Assembly (NCBI GenBank): GCA_002434305.1
Contig: DJJU01000012.1
Span: 62,001-126,000, forward strand
Source of the DNA: Alicycliphilus sp. UBA6560
Lineage (GTDB): Bacteria; Pseudomonadota; Gammaproteobacteria; Burkholderiales; Burkholderiaceae_C
Reading direction: 5' to 3'
DNA length: 64,000 bases
Program-made: the position numbers and the translations under genes
Shown: positions 49,037 through 59,550 of the stretch, one piece after another
Numbering within the stretch: position 1 is the stretch's first letter
Layout of the letters: every line of letters starts with the position of its first letter
The notes under the pieces: model-generated
Told to the model about the DNA's origin: nothing
The model's database searches: none
Seen by the model: only the letters and a program-made list of their open reading frames with translations

Positions 49037-51718
49037 ATGCGTCGCTGGAAATTCTCTGCCTTGGCCACGGCGGCCATCTTGTCCGCCGGCCTGTACGCCA
49101 CCGAGGCCAGCGCCCTTGCCCTGGGACGCCTGAATGTGCAATCCGCGCTGGGCGAACCCTTGCGCGCCGAGATCGACCTGCCGCAAATCACGCCGGCCGA
49201 GGCCGAGTCGCTGCGCGTGGCGCCGGCCAGCCCCGAGGTGTTCCGCGCCCAGGGCATGGAATATTCCTCCGCCGCGCACACCGTGCGTGTGCAGCTGCAG
49301 CGCCGCCCTGACGGGTCCATGGTGCTGCGCCTGAGCAGCACCCAGCCCATTAACGATCCCTTCGTGGATCTGGTCATCGACGCCAACTGGAGTTCGGGCC
49401 ACATCGTGCGCAGCTACACCATGCTGCTGGACCCGCCCTCGCTGCGCCGCCCGCCCGCTGCCGTGACGGCCGCTCCCCAGGTACAGGCCCCGCGCACTCC
49501 TGCCCCCGCTCCCATCGCGCAGCGCGCCCAGCCGGCGGCACCCGCTGTAGCCGCTCCCGTGTCGGTACGCCCGCCGGCTGCCGCCCCCGCCGCCGCACCT
49601 GCTGCAACCGCCGAGGGCGCTGAAGTGACCGTGCGCGCTGGCGACACTGCCGGCCGCATCGCCAGTGCCCATCGCCCGTCCGGTGTGTCGCTGGACCAGA
49701 TGCTGGTCGCACTGATGCGCGCCAACCCCGATGCCTTCATCGGCGGCAACGTCAACCGTCTGCGTGCCGGCGCGGTGCTGCAAATGCCCAGCCAGAGCGA
49801 TGCCCAGGCCACGCCCCCGGCCGAGGCCCGCCGCATCGTTACCGCGCAAAGCCGCGACTTCAACGAATTCCGCCGTCGTCTGGCCGATGCCGCCCCCGCC
49901 GCCCAGGTGGCGGCGGCCGAGCGCTCCGCCAGCGGCAAGGTGCAGACCCAGGTCGAGGACAAGGCCCCCACGGGCACCACTCCCGACAAGCTGACCCTGT
50001 CCAAGGGCGCTGCCAACACCGCCAAGGCCGACGAGCAGCTGGCGCGCGAGCGGCAGGCGGACCAGAACGCAGCCCGCATGGCCGAGCTGTCCAAGAACAT
50101 CTCCGAGCTCAACCAGCTGGGCAGCGCCAGTGCTGCGGCCGGTGGCGGCACGGCTCCGCAGGGCCCTGCACCGGGCATCAACGTGCCCGCCCCGGCAGGC
50201 CTGCCGGCCTCGGCCGCCGCTGCGGATGAGGCGACGCCCACACCTGCGCCGGCCCAGCCGGTGGCCTCTGCTGCCGACGTTGCCGCACCTGCCGCCTCGG
50301 CAGACGCGGTCGCACCGGCCGCGGGCGAGGCCTCCGCCCCGGCCGAGCAGGCGTCCGCGCCTGAGCCTGATCCGGCACCCGCTCCCGCACCCAAGCCTGC
50401 GCCGGCGCCACCTCCGGCATACGAAGAACCCAGCTTCTTTGACTCTCTGACCGGCGATCCGCTGATGGCCGGCGGCGCGCTGGCCATCGTGCTGCTGCTG
50501 CTCGGCTACGGCGGCTGGCGCGTGGTGCAAAAGCGCCGCAACGACGCCCCCGTGGACAGCTCCTTCATGGAAAGCCGGTTGACGCCCGACTCCTTCTTCG
50601 GCGCCAGCGGCGGGCAGCGCGTGGACACGGCCAACAGCGAGCTGACCACCGGCTCATCCTCCATGACCTATTCGCCCAGCCAGCTCGATGCCGGTGGCGA
50701 CGTAGATCCCGTGGCCGAGGCCGACGTGTACCTGGCCTATGGCCGCGACCTGCAGGCCGAGGAAATCCTCAAGGAAGCGCAGCGCCACTACCCGGATCGC
50801 GTCTCCATCCCCGCCAAGCTGGCCGAGATCTACGCCAAGCGCCAGGACCACCGCGCCCTGGCCGCCGCGGCCGGTGACGTGCTGCGCCTGACCAACGGCC
50901 AGGGCCCGGACTGGACGCGCGTGTCCGACCTGGGCCGCACGCTGGACCCGGACAACAGCCTGTACCAGCCCGGCGCACACGCCGGCGCCTTGGGCATCGG
51001 TGCGGCAGCCGCCGGCGCCGCCGCTGCGGGCGTCGCAGCCAGCAGCTTCGCCAGCACCCTGGAGCAGGAAGACCGCCGGATCGATCCCGCGCCCGAGTCC
51101 GTGCTGCCCGACCTGGACCTGGATCTGGATCTGGATCTGCATGAGGCACCTCCGGCCCCTTCCGAGCCCAGCACCTTCGCCGCCGCGGCCGCCAGTCTGA
51201 ATGCACAGCCTCCCGTCGCCCCGGCCCCGGCTGCCAGCGCCATCCCCGAGCTGCCGGACATGGACCTGACCGCCCCCCCTCTACCAGGTGGCGAGTGGGA
51301 AGCTTCAGCCCCTGCCCCGATCGAGTTCTCGCTGCCGGCCGCCAGTGCCCTGCCGACCGAGCCTTCGCCGCTGGACCTGGACGACGCCGGCCTGTCACTG
51401 ATGGACTCTGCCAGCGCGCCTCTGGCTGCCGAGCCGGAGTCCACGACCGCCGCCTCCACCCTGGAATTTGACCTGGGCGACCTGTCGCTGGACTTGGGCT
51501 CCACGGGCAACGCAGAGACCCCCACCATGGCCCAGCCGCTGAGCCATGCCGCCGACGCGCTGCCCGAAGACCCGCTGGCCACCAAGCTGGCGCTGGCCGA
51601 AGAGTTCAACACCATCGGCGACAGCGAGGGCGCCCGTGCCTTGGTCGAAGAGGTCATTGCAGAATCCTCGGGCGACCTGAAGGTCCGCGCCCAGCGCTTG
51701 CTGGCCAAGCTGTCCTGA
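49037..51718 (+). CDS. fimV: Pilus assembly and motility protein FimV
   Basis: FimV is a peptidoglycan-binding, inner-membrane hub for type IV pilus function. The start at MRRWKFSALATAAILSAG gives a normal signal peptide (cleavage after EASA); an in-frame ATG at 48950 would add 29 residues with no ribosome site. Features: LGRLNVQSALGEPLRAEIDLP (FimV N-terminal domain), a LysM domain near residues 195-255, a long Ala/Pro-rich linker, a membrane helix (ALAIVLLLLGYGGWRVV), an acidic repeat LDLDLDLDLHE, and a C-terminal TPR-like domain (PLATKLALAEEFNTIGDSEGARALVEEVI). Confidence 0.93.
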   Translation: MRRWKFSALATAAILSAGLYATEASALALGRLNVQSALGEPLRAEIDLPQITPAEAESLRVAPASPEVFRAQGMEYSSAAHTVRVQLQRRPDGSMVLRLSSTQPINDPFVDLVIDANWSSGHIVRSYTMLLDPPSLRRPPAAVTAAPQVQAPRTPAPAPIAQRAQPAAPAVAAPVSVRPPAAAPAAAPAATAEGAEVTVRAGDTAGRIASAHRPSGVSLDQMLVALMRANPDAFIGGNVNRLRAGAVLQMPSQSDAQATPPAEARRIVTAQSRDFNEFRRRLADAAPAAQVAAAERSASGKVQTQVEDKAPTGTTPDKLTLSKGAANTAKADEQLARERQADQNAARMAELSKNISELNQLGSASAAAGGGTAPQGPAPGINVPAPAGLPASAAAADEATPTPAPAQPVASAADVAAPAASADAVAPAAGEASAPAEQASAPEPDPAPAPAPKPAPAPPPAYEEPSFFDSLTGDPLMAGGALAIVLLLLGYGGWRVVQKRRNDAPVDSSFMESRLTPDSFFGASGGQRVDTANSELTTGSSSMTYSPSQLDAGGDVDPVAEADVYLAYGRDLQAEEILKEAQRHYPDRVSIPAKLAEIYAKRQDHRALAAAAGDVLRLTNGQGPDWTRVSDLGRTLDPDNSLYQPGAHAGALGIGAAAAGAAAAGVAASSFASTLEQEDRRIDPAPESVLPDLDLDLDLDLHEAPPAPSEPSTFAAAAASLNAQPPVAPAPAASAIPELPDMDLTAPPLPGGEWEASAPAPIEFSLPAASALPTEPSPLDLDDAGLSLMDSASAPLAAEPESTTAASTLEFDLGDLSLDLGSTGNAETPTMAQPLSHAADALPEDPLATKLALAEEFNTIGDSEGARALVEEVIAESSGDLKVRAQRLLAKLS

Positions 51719-51776
51719 TGGCCGCATCGCCGTGTGCGCGCGGCGCCAGCCGCGCCACCGGCCGGAGGGTGCCCCG

Positions 51777-52601
51777 ATGAGGATGGCGCTTGGCTTGAGC
51801 TACTACGGCCAGGCCTACAGCGGCTGGCAGAGCCAGCCGGGCGGCAACACCGTGCAGGACCACTTGGAGGCGGCCCTGGCCCGCTTCGCCACCCAGCCCG
51901 TGCATACCCTGTGCGCCGGCCGCACGGATGCCGGCGTGCACGGCCTGATGCAGGTGGTGCACTTCGACACCCTACTGAAGCGAGAGCCGTTTTCCTGGGT
52001 GCGCGGCACGAATACCTTTCTGCCGCCAGGCATCGCCGTGCAATGGGCACAAGCGGTGCCCGACAGCTTTCATGCGCGCGCCAGCGCTATCGGCCGGCGT
52101 TATGCCTACGTGCTGTTGCAGTCCAGCGTGCGGCCCAGCGTGGAAGCGGGCCGCGTCGGCTGGGTGTTTCGTCCGCTGGACGGGGCGGCGATGCAGCAGG
52201 CCGCCCAGCATTTGCTGGGCGAGCACGACTTCACTTCCTTTCGCGCCAGCTCCTGCCAAGCCCATACGCCGGTCAAGACCCTGCGCCGCATCGACATTTC
52301 GCGCCGCAGCCTGGACGATGAGTCAGCCAAAGAACTGCACGGCGTCGTGCCCTGCTACTGGCGCTTCGAATTCGACGGCAGCGCCTTCCTGCACCACATG
52401 ATTCGCAACATCATGGGCTGCTTGGTGATGGTCGGCCAGGGGCTCAAGCCGCCGGAATGGATGGGTGAAGTGCTGCAGGCCCGCTCGCGCGATGCCGCCG
52501 CACCGACTTTTTCGCCCGATGGGCTGTATTTCCTGGGCCCTCAGTACGACCCAGCCTGGGGCCTGCCCACGCGGACCGCTGCGTATGATTGGCTGCCATG
52601 A
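51777..52601 (+). CDS. truA: tRNA pseudouridine(38-40) synthase TruA
   Basis: The 274-residue product starts MRMALGLSYYGQAYSGWQSQPG; a GGAGGGT site precedes. The catalytic aspartate is in CAGRTDAGVHGLMQVVHF, with LQSSVRPS and RIDISRRS-type elements and the C-terminal FLHHMIRNIMGCLVMVGQG. It modifies anticodon-loop uridines. Its stop overlaps the trpF start by ATGA. Confidence 0.97.
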   Translation: MRMALGLSYYGQAYSGWQSQPGGNTVQDHLEAALARFATQPVHTLCAGRTDAGVHGLMQVVHFDTLLKREPFSWVRGTNTFLPPGIAVQWAQAVPDSFHARASAIGRRYAYVLLQSSVRPSVEAGRVGWVFRPLDGAAMQQAAQHLLGEHDFTSFRASSCQAHTPVKTLRRIDISRRSLDDESAKELHGVVPCYWRFEFDGSAFLHHMIRNIMGCLVMVGQGLKPPEWMGEVLQARSRDAAAPTFSPDGLYFLGPQYDPAWGLPTRTAAYDWLP

Positions 52602-53329
52602 GCAGCAGCAATCTCCTTTCCGCGCCTGCGCGCACCCGAGTGAAGATCTGCGGCCTGACGCGCGAGCAGGACGTGGATGCGGCGGTGGACGCCGGCGCCG
52701 ATGCCGTCGGCTTCGTGCTGTATGCGAAAAGCCCGCGCGCCGTGACGCCCGCACGCGCCGCCCAGCTGGCCGCCCGGCTGCCGCCCTTCGTCACGCCGGT
52801 GCTGCTGTTCGTCAACGCGCCTGCTACCGAAGTAATAGCTGCCAGCGCAAGAGTGGCGGGCGCTTGCGTGCAATTTCATGGTGATGAATCGCCCGAGGAA
52901 TGCCTGCGCGCCACCGACGGCGGGCGCATTCCGTTTCTGCGCGCCGCACGCATACCCCTGGGGGCCGAGGGTGCGCGCTTTCCCCTCGTAGAATACGCAA
53001 GGCAATATTCCCACGCCCGCGCCATCCTGCTCGACGCCCTGGTCGAGGGCTATGGCGGTGGCGGCAAGGCATTCCATTGGTCACTTCTTCCAACAAGCGC
53101 CGACTCTCACCTCGTTTTGTCTGGTGGACTCACGCCTGCAAACGTGACCGATGGCATTGCGCAGGTGCGGCCGCGGTGCAAGACGCTCGCGGTTGACGTC
53201 AGCTCCGGCGTAGAAGCCACAGGCCCCGATGGCCTGGCCCTAAAGGGCATCAAGGACGCCGGCAAGATCCAACGCTTCATCGCCGCCGTGCGGGCGGCCG
53301 ATGCGGCACCTGCCATTCTTTCTTCATAA
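52598..53329 (+). CDS. trpF: Phosphoribosylanthranilate isomerase TrpF
   Basis: TrpF isomerises N-(5-phosphoribosyl)anthranilate in tryptophan synthesis. The 243 residues show VKICGLTREQDVDAAVDAGADAVGF, the catalytic Cys in KICGL, QFHGDESPE, LLDALVEGYGGGGKAFHW and LSGGLTPANV, with aspartate in AVDVSSGVEATGPDGLA. Residues 78-94 (EVIAASARVAGACVQF) are encoded by DNA that matches the dispersed palindrome; length and active site are otherwise normal. Confidence 0.96.
   Translation: MSSSNLLSAPARTRVKICGLTREQDVDAAVDAGADAVGFVLYAKSPRAVTPARAAQLAARLPPFVTPVLLFVNAPATEVIAASARVAGACVQFHGDESPEECLRATDGGRIPFLRAARIPLGAEGARFPLVEYARQYSHARAILLDALVEGYGGGGKAFHWSLLPTSADSHLVLSGGLTPANVTDGIAQVRPRCKTLAVDVSSGVEATGPDGLALKGIKDAGKIQRFIAAVRAADAAPAILSS
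52829..52880. repeat. Palindromic-repeat-like sequence inside trpF, copy 10
   Basis: aagtaatagctgccagcgca, then agagtggcgggcgcttgcgt and gcaatttcatgg follow the family order (ATAGCTGCCAGCGC, loop, AGCGCT-like, ATTT). It is in frame, with the reading frame kept open and no change from the normal protein length. Confidence 0.6.
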
Positions 53330-54591
<1,262 letters not shown>

Positions 54592-54595
<4 letters not shown>

Positions 54596-55401
54596 GCCGC
54601 ATCCAGGCCACCTTCGCTGCCCTGCAGGCGGCCGGCCGCAAGGCCCTCATCCCCTACGTGACGGCCGGCTTCCCGTTCGCCGACATCACCCCCGCCCTCA
54701 TGCACGGCATGGTCGAAGCCGGCGTGGACGTGATCGAGCTGGGCGTCCCCTTCTCCGATCCCATGGCCGACGGCCCGGTAATCCAGAAAGCGGGCGAAAA
54801 GGCGCTGGCCATGGGTGTCGGCATGGCGCAGGTGCTGGACATGGTGCGCAGCTTCCGCCAGCGCAACCAGACCACGCCCGTGGTGCTGATGGGCTACGCC
54901 AACCCGGTCGAGCGCTACGAGCAGCAGCGCGGCAAGGGCGCGTTCGCCCGCGACGCCGCCGAGGCCGGCGTGGACGGGCTGCTGATCGTGGACTACCCAC
55001 CCGAGGAATGCGAGCAGTTCGCCTCTGAGCTGCGCTCGCACGGCATTGACCTGATCTTCCTGCTGGCTCCCACCAGCACCGACGAGCGCATACAGGAAGT
55101 GGCGCGCGTAGCCAGCGGCTACGTGTACTACGTGTCGCTCAAGGGCGTGACGGGCTCGGGCGCGCTGGACACCGCCGCCGTCCAGGCCATGCTGCCGCGC
55201 ATCCGCCAGCACGTGAAAATCCCCGTCGGCGTGGGCTTTGGCATCCGCGACGCGGCCACGGCCCAGGCCATCGGCCGCGTGGCCGACGCGGTGGTCATCG
55301 GCAGCCGCCTCATCCAGCTCATCGAGGATCAGCCGCACGAGAAGGTGGTCGGTATCACCGTGGACTTCCTGCGCTCGATCCGCAAGGCGCTGGACGCATA
55401 A
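54592..55401 (+). CDS. trpA: Tryptophan synthase alpha chain
   Basis: TrpA cleaves indole-3-glycerol phosphate. The 269 residues contain the catalytic glutamate and aspartate regions VIELGVPFSDPMADGPVIQ and ADGLLIVDYPPEE-type segments, LLAPTSTDERI, and GVTGSGALD with VGFGIRDAATAQ. The start overlaps the trpB stop (4 bp), giving coupled translation for the alpha-beta complex. Confidence 0.98.
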
Positions 55402-55424
55402 TTTCCGCCCCACAAGGAATCCCT

Positions 55425-56297
55425 ATGTCCTGGCTTGAAAAACTCCTGCCCTCCAAGATCCAGCAGACCGACCCGGCCGAGCGCCGGCAGATGCCCGAAG
55501 GGCTGTGGATCAAGTGCCCCAGCTGCGAGACGGTGCTCTACAAGAACGACCTGGAGGCCAACCAGAACGTCTGCCCGCAGTGCGGCCACCACCACCGTAT
55601 CGGCGCGCGCGCGCGGCTCAACGCCTTCCTGGACGGCGAGGGCCGCTACGAGATCGGGCAGGAAGTGCTGCCCGTCGACGCCCTGAAGTTCAAGGACAGC
55701 CGCAAGTACCCCGAACGCCTGAAGGAAGCGCTGGAGAACACCGGCGAGACCGACGCGCTGGTGGTCATGGGCGGCGCCGTGAAGAGCATCAACGTGGTCG
55801 CCGCCTGCTTCGAGTTCGACTTCATGGGCGGCTCCATGGGCAGCGTGGTGGGCGAGCGCTTCGTGCGCGGCGTCGAGACGGCCATCGAGCAGAAGGTGCC
55901 CTTCATCTGCTTCACCGCCACCGGCGGCGCGCGTATGCAGGAAGGCCTGCTGTCGCTGATGCAGATGGCCAAGACCAACGCCGCCCTGACCCGCCTGGCC
56001 AAGAAGGGCCTGCCCTACATCAGCGTGCTGACCGACCCGACCATGGGCGGCGTCTCCGCCGGCTTTGCCTTCATGGGCGACATCGTGATCGCCGAGCCCA
56101 AGGCCCTGATCGGCTTTGCCGGCCCGCGCGTGATCGAATCCACCGTGCGCGTGACACTGCCCGAGGGCTTCCAGCGCGCCGAATTCCTGCAGGCCAAGGG
56201 CGCCGTCGACTGCATCGTGGACCGCCGCGAACTGCGCGACACCGTGGCCCGCAGTCTGGCCATGCTGCAGCGCCTGCCGGCCGACGCCGTGGCCTGA
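55425..56297 (+). CDS. accD: Acetyl-CoA carboxylase carboxyltransferase beta subunit AccD
   Basis: AccD with AccA transfers CO2 from biotin to acetyl-CoA. The 290 residues carry the N-terminal zinc finger (CPSCETVLYKNDLEANQNVCPQCGHH) and the carboxyltransferase domain with FDFMGGSMGSVVGERFVRG and TATGGARMQEGLLSLMQMAK. The position after trpBA is typical of betaproteobacteria. A strong terminator follows. Confidence 0.98.
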   Translation: MSWLEKLLPSKIQQTDPAERRQMPEGLWIKCPSCETVLYKNDLEANQNVCPQCGHHHRIGARARLNAFLDGEGRYEIGQEVLPVDALKFKDSRKYPERLKEALENTGETDALVVMGGAVKSINVVAACFEFDFMGGSMGSVVGERFVRGVETAIEQKVPFICFTATGGARMQEGLLSLMQMAKTNAALTRLAKKGLPYISVLTDPTMGGVSAGFAFMGDIVIAEPKALIGFAGPRVIESTVRVTLPEGFQRAEFLQAKGAVDCIVDRRELRDTVARSLAMLQRLPADAVA

Positions 56298-56321
56298 TCG
56301 GGCGCCTGCAACAGCAAAAAA

Positions 56322-56348
56322 GACCGCCTGCCCGGCGGTCTTTTTTTG
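56322..56348 (+). terminator. Rho-independent terminator of the trpFBA-accD operon
   Basis: gaccgcc and ggcggtc form a 7-bp stem with loop tgccc, followed by seven T; an A-run precedes the stem, so it may also work for leftward transcripts. Confidence 0.92.
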
Positions 56349-56381
56349 GGCCCATGAACCTCTTCCGAGCAGTTCTTAGGA

Positions 56382-56440
56382 CATCAAAAACAATAGCTCC
56401 CAGCGCTTATCTGACGGGCATTGGAGGCCATTTTTACTCG
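56382..56440. repeat. Dispersed palindromic repeat, copy 11
   Basis: ATCAAAAACAATAGCTCCCA, GCGCTTATCTGACGGGCATT and GGAGGCCATTTTTACTCG. It lies between the accD terminator and the convergent yggT gene. Confidence 0.7.
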
Positions 56441-56454
56441 AAAAACCCGGAGCC

Positions 56455-57000
56455 TCACAGCATCACCCCCGCCTGCAGGTTCGCCAGCACGATCATCACC
56501 ACCTGCAGCAGCACCAGCACCACCAGCGGCGACAGGTCCACCCCGCCCAGCAGCGGTACCACGCGGCGCACCGGGGCCAGCAGCGGCTCGCACAGACGCG
56601 CCACCACGTCGGCGATGGGCGAGCGGGTCTGCACCCACGACAGGATGGCGTAAACGATGACCAGCACCATGAGCCCCATGACGGCCACGTGTGCAGTGCC
56701 GAACAGCGCCATGACCGGCGCCCAGGCCAGGCCTGCGCCGCCCAGCATCAAACCCAGCAGCAGGTACTGGCACAGCTTGAGCAGCAGGGCGCCGGCCAGG
56801 CTGGCCAGGTCCCAGCGGCCGGCGGCCGGCACGGCCTTGCGCAGCGGCAGCACCAGCCAGTCCGTCAGCGCGAACACCAGCCGCCCGAGGGGGTTGCCGA
56901 AGGGGACGCGTTGCAGCTGCATGTACAGGCGCAGCAGGCAAGCGCCCGCCAGCAGGCCGGTGGCCACGTCGAGGAGGTAGGTGAGGATTTGAAGCAGCAT
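56455..57000 (-). CDS. YggT-family inner-membrane protein
   Basis: The 181-residue protein starts at MLLQILTYLLDVATGLLAGA (57000). It has two repeats of the YggT pattern (two hydrophobic pairs separated by a short polar loop with WLVLPLRKAVP and CEPLLAPVRRVVP), so four membrane helices. The family has been linked to osmotic or cell-division functions, but no mechanism is settled. It lies opposite the Lon-domain gene. Confidence 0.85.
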   Translation of the reverse strand: MLLQILTYLLDVATGLLAGACLLRLYMQLQRVPFGNPLGRLVFALTDWLVLPLRKAVPAAGRWDLASLAGALLLKLCQYLLLGLMLGGAGLAWAPVMALFGTAHVAVMGLMVLVIVYAILSWVQTRSPIADVVARLCEPLLAPVRRVVPLLGGVDLSPLVVLVLLQVVMIVLANLQAGVML

Positions 57001-57072
57001 GGATGGATGTGGGCGCGAAAAGGAACCGTGCCGTGGGATGATAGCCAGGCACCGCCGCGCGTCTCTTTGCCC

Positions 57073-57705
57073 ATGTCCCAAGCCCTGACCCTGACTTCCC
57101 TGCCGCTGTTTCCGCTGTCCACGGTGCTGTTTCCTGGTGGCTCGCTACAGCTGCGCGTGTTCGAGGTGCGCTACCTGGACATGGTGCGCAAGTGCCAGGC
57201 CGCTGGCGCGCCCTTTGGCGTGGTGGCGCTGGCCGACGGCAGCGAGGTGCGCCGCGCCGGCGCGCCGGCCGAGCAGCTGCACGACGTGGGCACGCTGGCC
57301 GCCATCGAGCAGCTGGACAGCCCCCAGCCTGGGCTGATTACCCTGCGCTGCCGGGGCGCGCAACGCTTTCGCATCACGCGGCGCAGCCGGCTGCCGCACG
57401 GCCTGTGGGTGGCCGACGTGGAGCAGCTGCCCGATGACGTCCCGGTGGCCGTGCCGCAGGACCTGCAGCACGCCGCCGCCGCGCTGGCCCAGGCCCTGGC
57501 CTCGCTGCGCGAACGCGGCACGCTGCCGGCGCCTGACGCGCAGGAGGCGGAGCTGCTGCAGGACTGCGGCTGGGTCGCCAACCGCTGGTGCGAACTGCTG
57601 CCGCTGCCGCTGGCACTGCGCCAGCAACTGATGGCGCTGGACAATCCGTTGATGCGGCTGGAGCTGGTGAGCGACGTGCTGGAGCGCACGGGCATCACGC
57701 GCTGA
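57073..57705 (+). CDS. Lon N-terminal (LON) substrate-binding domain protein
   Basis: The 210-residue protein starts MSQALTLTSLPLFPLSTVLF; the segment PLFPLSTVLFPGGSLQLRVFEVRYLDMV is a LON domain signature, followed by the beta-sheet region. There is no ATPase or protease domain, so this is a stand-alone LON-domain protein. Its role is not known. It is divergent from yggT. Confidence 0.85.
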   Translation: MSQALTLTSLPLFPLSTVLFPGGSLQLRVFEVRYLDMVRKCQAAGAPFGVVALADGSEVRRAGAPAEQLHDVGTLAAIEQLDSPQPGLITLRCRGAQRFRITRRSRLPHGLWVADVEQLPDDVPVAVPQDLQHAAAALAQALASLRERGTLPAPDAQEAELLQDCGWVANRWCELLPLPLALRQQLMALDNPLMRLELVSDVLERTGITR

Positions 57706-57717
57706 GAGAAGCCGTGC

Positions 57718-59550
57718 CTAGTAACGGGGCGTGTACTCCGGCACCCGCTCACGCAGACCCTGGCGCAGCTCCTGCGGCTCGGGCGCCGGGCCCAGGCCGT
57801 GCACCCAGTGCTCCAGCGCCTGCAGATCGGCCAGCAGCGGCAGCCCGCCCTCCCGCACCATGCGCAGGCGCGGGTGGGCGGTGGGCTCAGTGGTCTCGCC
57901 GTTGGCCAGCCATTCCTCGAACAGCTTCTCGCCCGGGCGCAGGCCGGTGAAGGCGATGGGCACCTCGGCCTCGGTCTTGCCCGACAGGCGGATCAGCAGG
58001 CGCGCCAGCTCCACGATGCGCACCGGTTCGCCCATGTCCAGCACGTAGATCTGGCCCGAGCGGCCCATCCAGCCCGCCTGCACCACCAGTTGCGCCGCCT
58101 CGGGGATGGTCATGAAATAGCGCACGATCTCCGGGTGCGTGACGGTGACCGGCCCGCCGCGCGCGATCTGCGCCGAGAACAACGGCACCACCGAGCCACT
58201 GGAGCCCAGCACGTTGCCGAAGCGCACGGCCACATACTGCGTACCCGGGTGCTGCGCGGCCACGGCCTGCACCACCCGCTCGGCCAGGCGTTTGCTCGCG
58301 CCCATCACGTTGGTCGGGTTCACGGCCTTGTCGGTGGAGACCAGTACGAACCGAGCGGCCCCGCACTCGCCGGCCGCCCGGGCCAGGTGGAGCGTGCCCA
58401 GCACGTTGGTGTGCAGGGCCTCGATCTCGTTGAGCTCCTCCATCAGTGGCACGTGTTTATAGGCCGCCGCATGAAATACCACGGCGGGTCGGTGCCTGCT
58501 GGCGATCGCCGCCATGCGATCCGGTTCGCGCACGTTGGCTGTGTAGTAGTGCCCCTGCAGGTGCGGGTGCACGGCGCGCAACTCCTGAGCCAGCTCGTAG
58601 ATCGCGGCTTCGGACGCATCCACGCACACCAGCCGCGCCACCCCCAGCCGTGCCACCTGGCGGCACAGCTCGGCGCCAATGGAGCCGCCGGCGCCGCTGA
58701 CCAGCACCGTCTGTCCGGACAGCCACTCGGCCAGGTCGCGCGCGTCCAGCACCACGGGCGCGCGGCCCAACAGATCCTCCAGCTGCACCTGGCGCAGGTC
58801 GGTCGTGGAGGCGCTCAGCCAGTGGTCGGCCACCGGCATGGACAGCACGTTCAGTCCCGTGCCCGACCAGCGCAGCAGCACTTCGCGCCGCAGGGCCGAG
58901 CCCGGCGGGCTGGCCACCAGCACCGAGCGCACACCCAGCGCCTCGGCCACACTGCCCAGGGCGTCGCTGCCGCCGACCACGGCCACGTTCTGCAGGCTGC
59001 GCCCCGCGTCCTCGCCGCGCGGCGAGACGATGCCCGCCACGTGCCAGCCGGGCACGCCCTTGAGGGTGCGCAGCGCCTGGTCGGCCTCCTCCAGCGTGCC
59101 CACGATGAGCAGCGGCGTGTGCCCGGGCGGGCGCTGGCGCAGGGCGTGCCGCTCGGCCAGCGTGCGCCAGGCGGCGCGGCTGCCGGCCAGCAGCACCAGG
59201 GTCAGCACGCCGAACAGCGGCAGTACCGAGCGCGCAAAACCCTCGTAGCGCAGCGCCATGATGCTGGCCGTGGCCGCCAGCGTGCCCAGCAGCACGCCCC
59301 AGGCCAGGTGGCGCAGGTCGGCCAGCCCCACGTAGCGCCAGGCCTGGCGCTGCACCTGCGCCAGGCCCAGGCCCAGCGCCATGCACAGCACGCCCCAGGG
59401 CATGGTCCTGAACGCCAGCGACAGGTATTCCTGCGGCATCTCGAAGTTGAAGCGCAGCCAGAACGCCGCCCACCAGGCCAGCGCCACCATGGCCAGGTCG
59501 GCCAGCGCAAACAGCAGCACGCCGCGGCTCCAGCGCATGGGGGTGCTCAT
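57718..59550 (-). CDS. Nucleotide-sugar 4,6-dehydratase, WbpM/PglF-like
   Basis: The 610-residue membrane protein has four hydrophobic segments at the N terminus (MSTPMRWSRGVLLFALADLA...), a CoA-binding-like domain, and a C-terminal SDR domain with VSGAGGSIGAELCRQVARLG (NAD site) and VSTDKAVNPTNVMGASKRLAE, the WbpM-type catalytic motif with Met in place of Tyr. These enzymes make UDP-4-keto-6-deoxy sugars for capsule or O-antigen. It overlaps the next gene by 4 bp, so the cluster is one transcript. Confidence 0.9.
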   Translation of the reverse strand: MSTPMRWSRGVLLFALADLAMVALAWWAAFWLRFNFEMPQEYLSLAFRTMPWGVLCMALGLGLAQVQRQAWRYVGLADLRHLAWGVLLGTLAATASIMALRYEGFARSVLPLFGVLTLVLLAGSRAAWRTLAERHALRQRPPGHTPLLIVGTLEEADQALRTLKGVPGWHVAGIVSPRGEDAGRSLQNVAVVGGSDALGSVAEALGVRSVLVASPPGSALRREVLLRWSGTGLNVLSMPVADHWLSASTTDLRQVQLEDLLGRAPVVLDARDLAEWLSGQTVLVSGAGGSIGAELCRQVARLGVARLVCVDASEAAIYELAQELRAVHPHLQGHYYTANVREPDRMAAIASRHRPAVVFHAAAYKHVPLMEELNEIEALHTNVLGTLHLARAAGECGAARFVLVSTDKAVNPTNVMGASKRLAERVVQAVAAQHPGTQYVAVRFGNVLGSSGSVVPLFSAQIARGGPVTVTHPEIVRYFMTIPEAAQLVVQAGWMGRSGQIYVLDMGEPVRIVELARLLIRLSGKTEAEVPIAFTGLRPGEKLFEEWLANGETTEPTAHPRLRMVREGGLPLLADLQALEHWVHGLGPAPEPQELRQGLRERVPEYTPRY

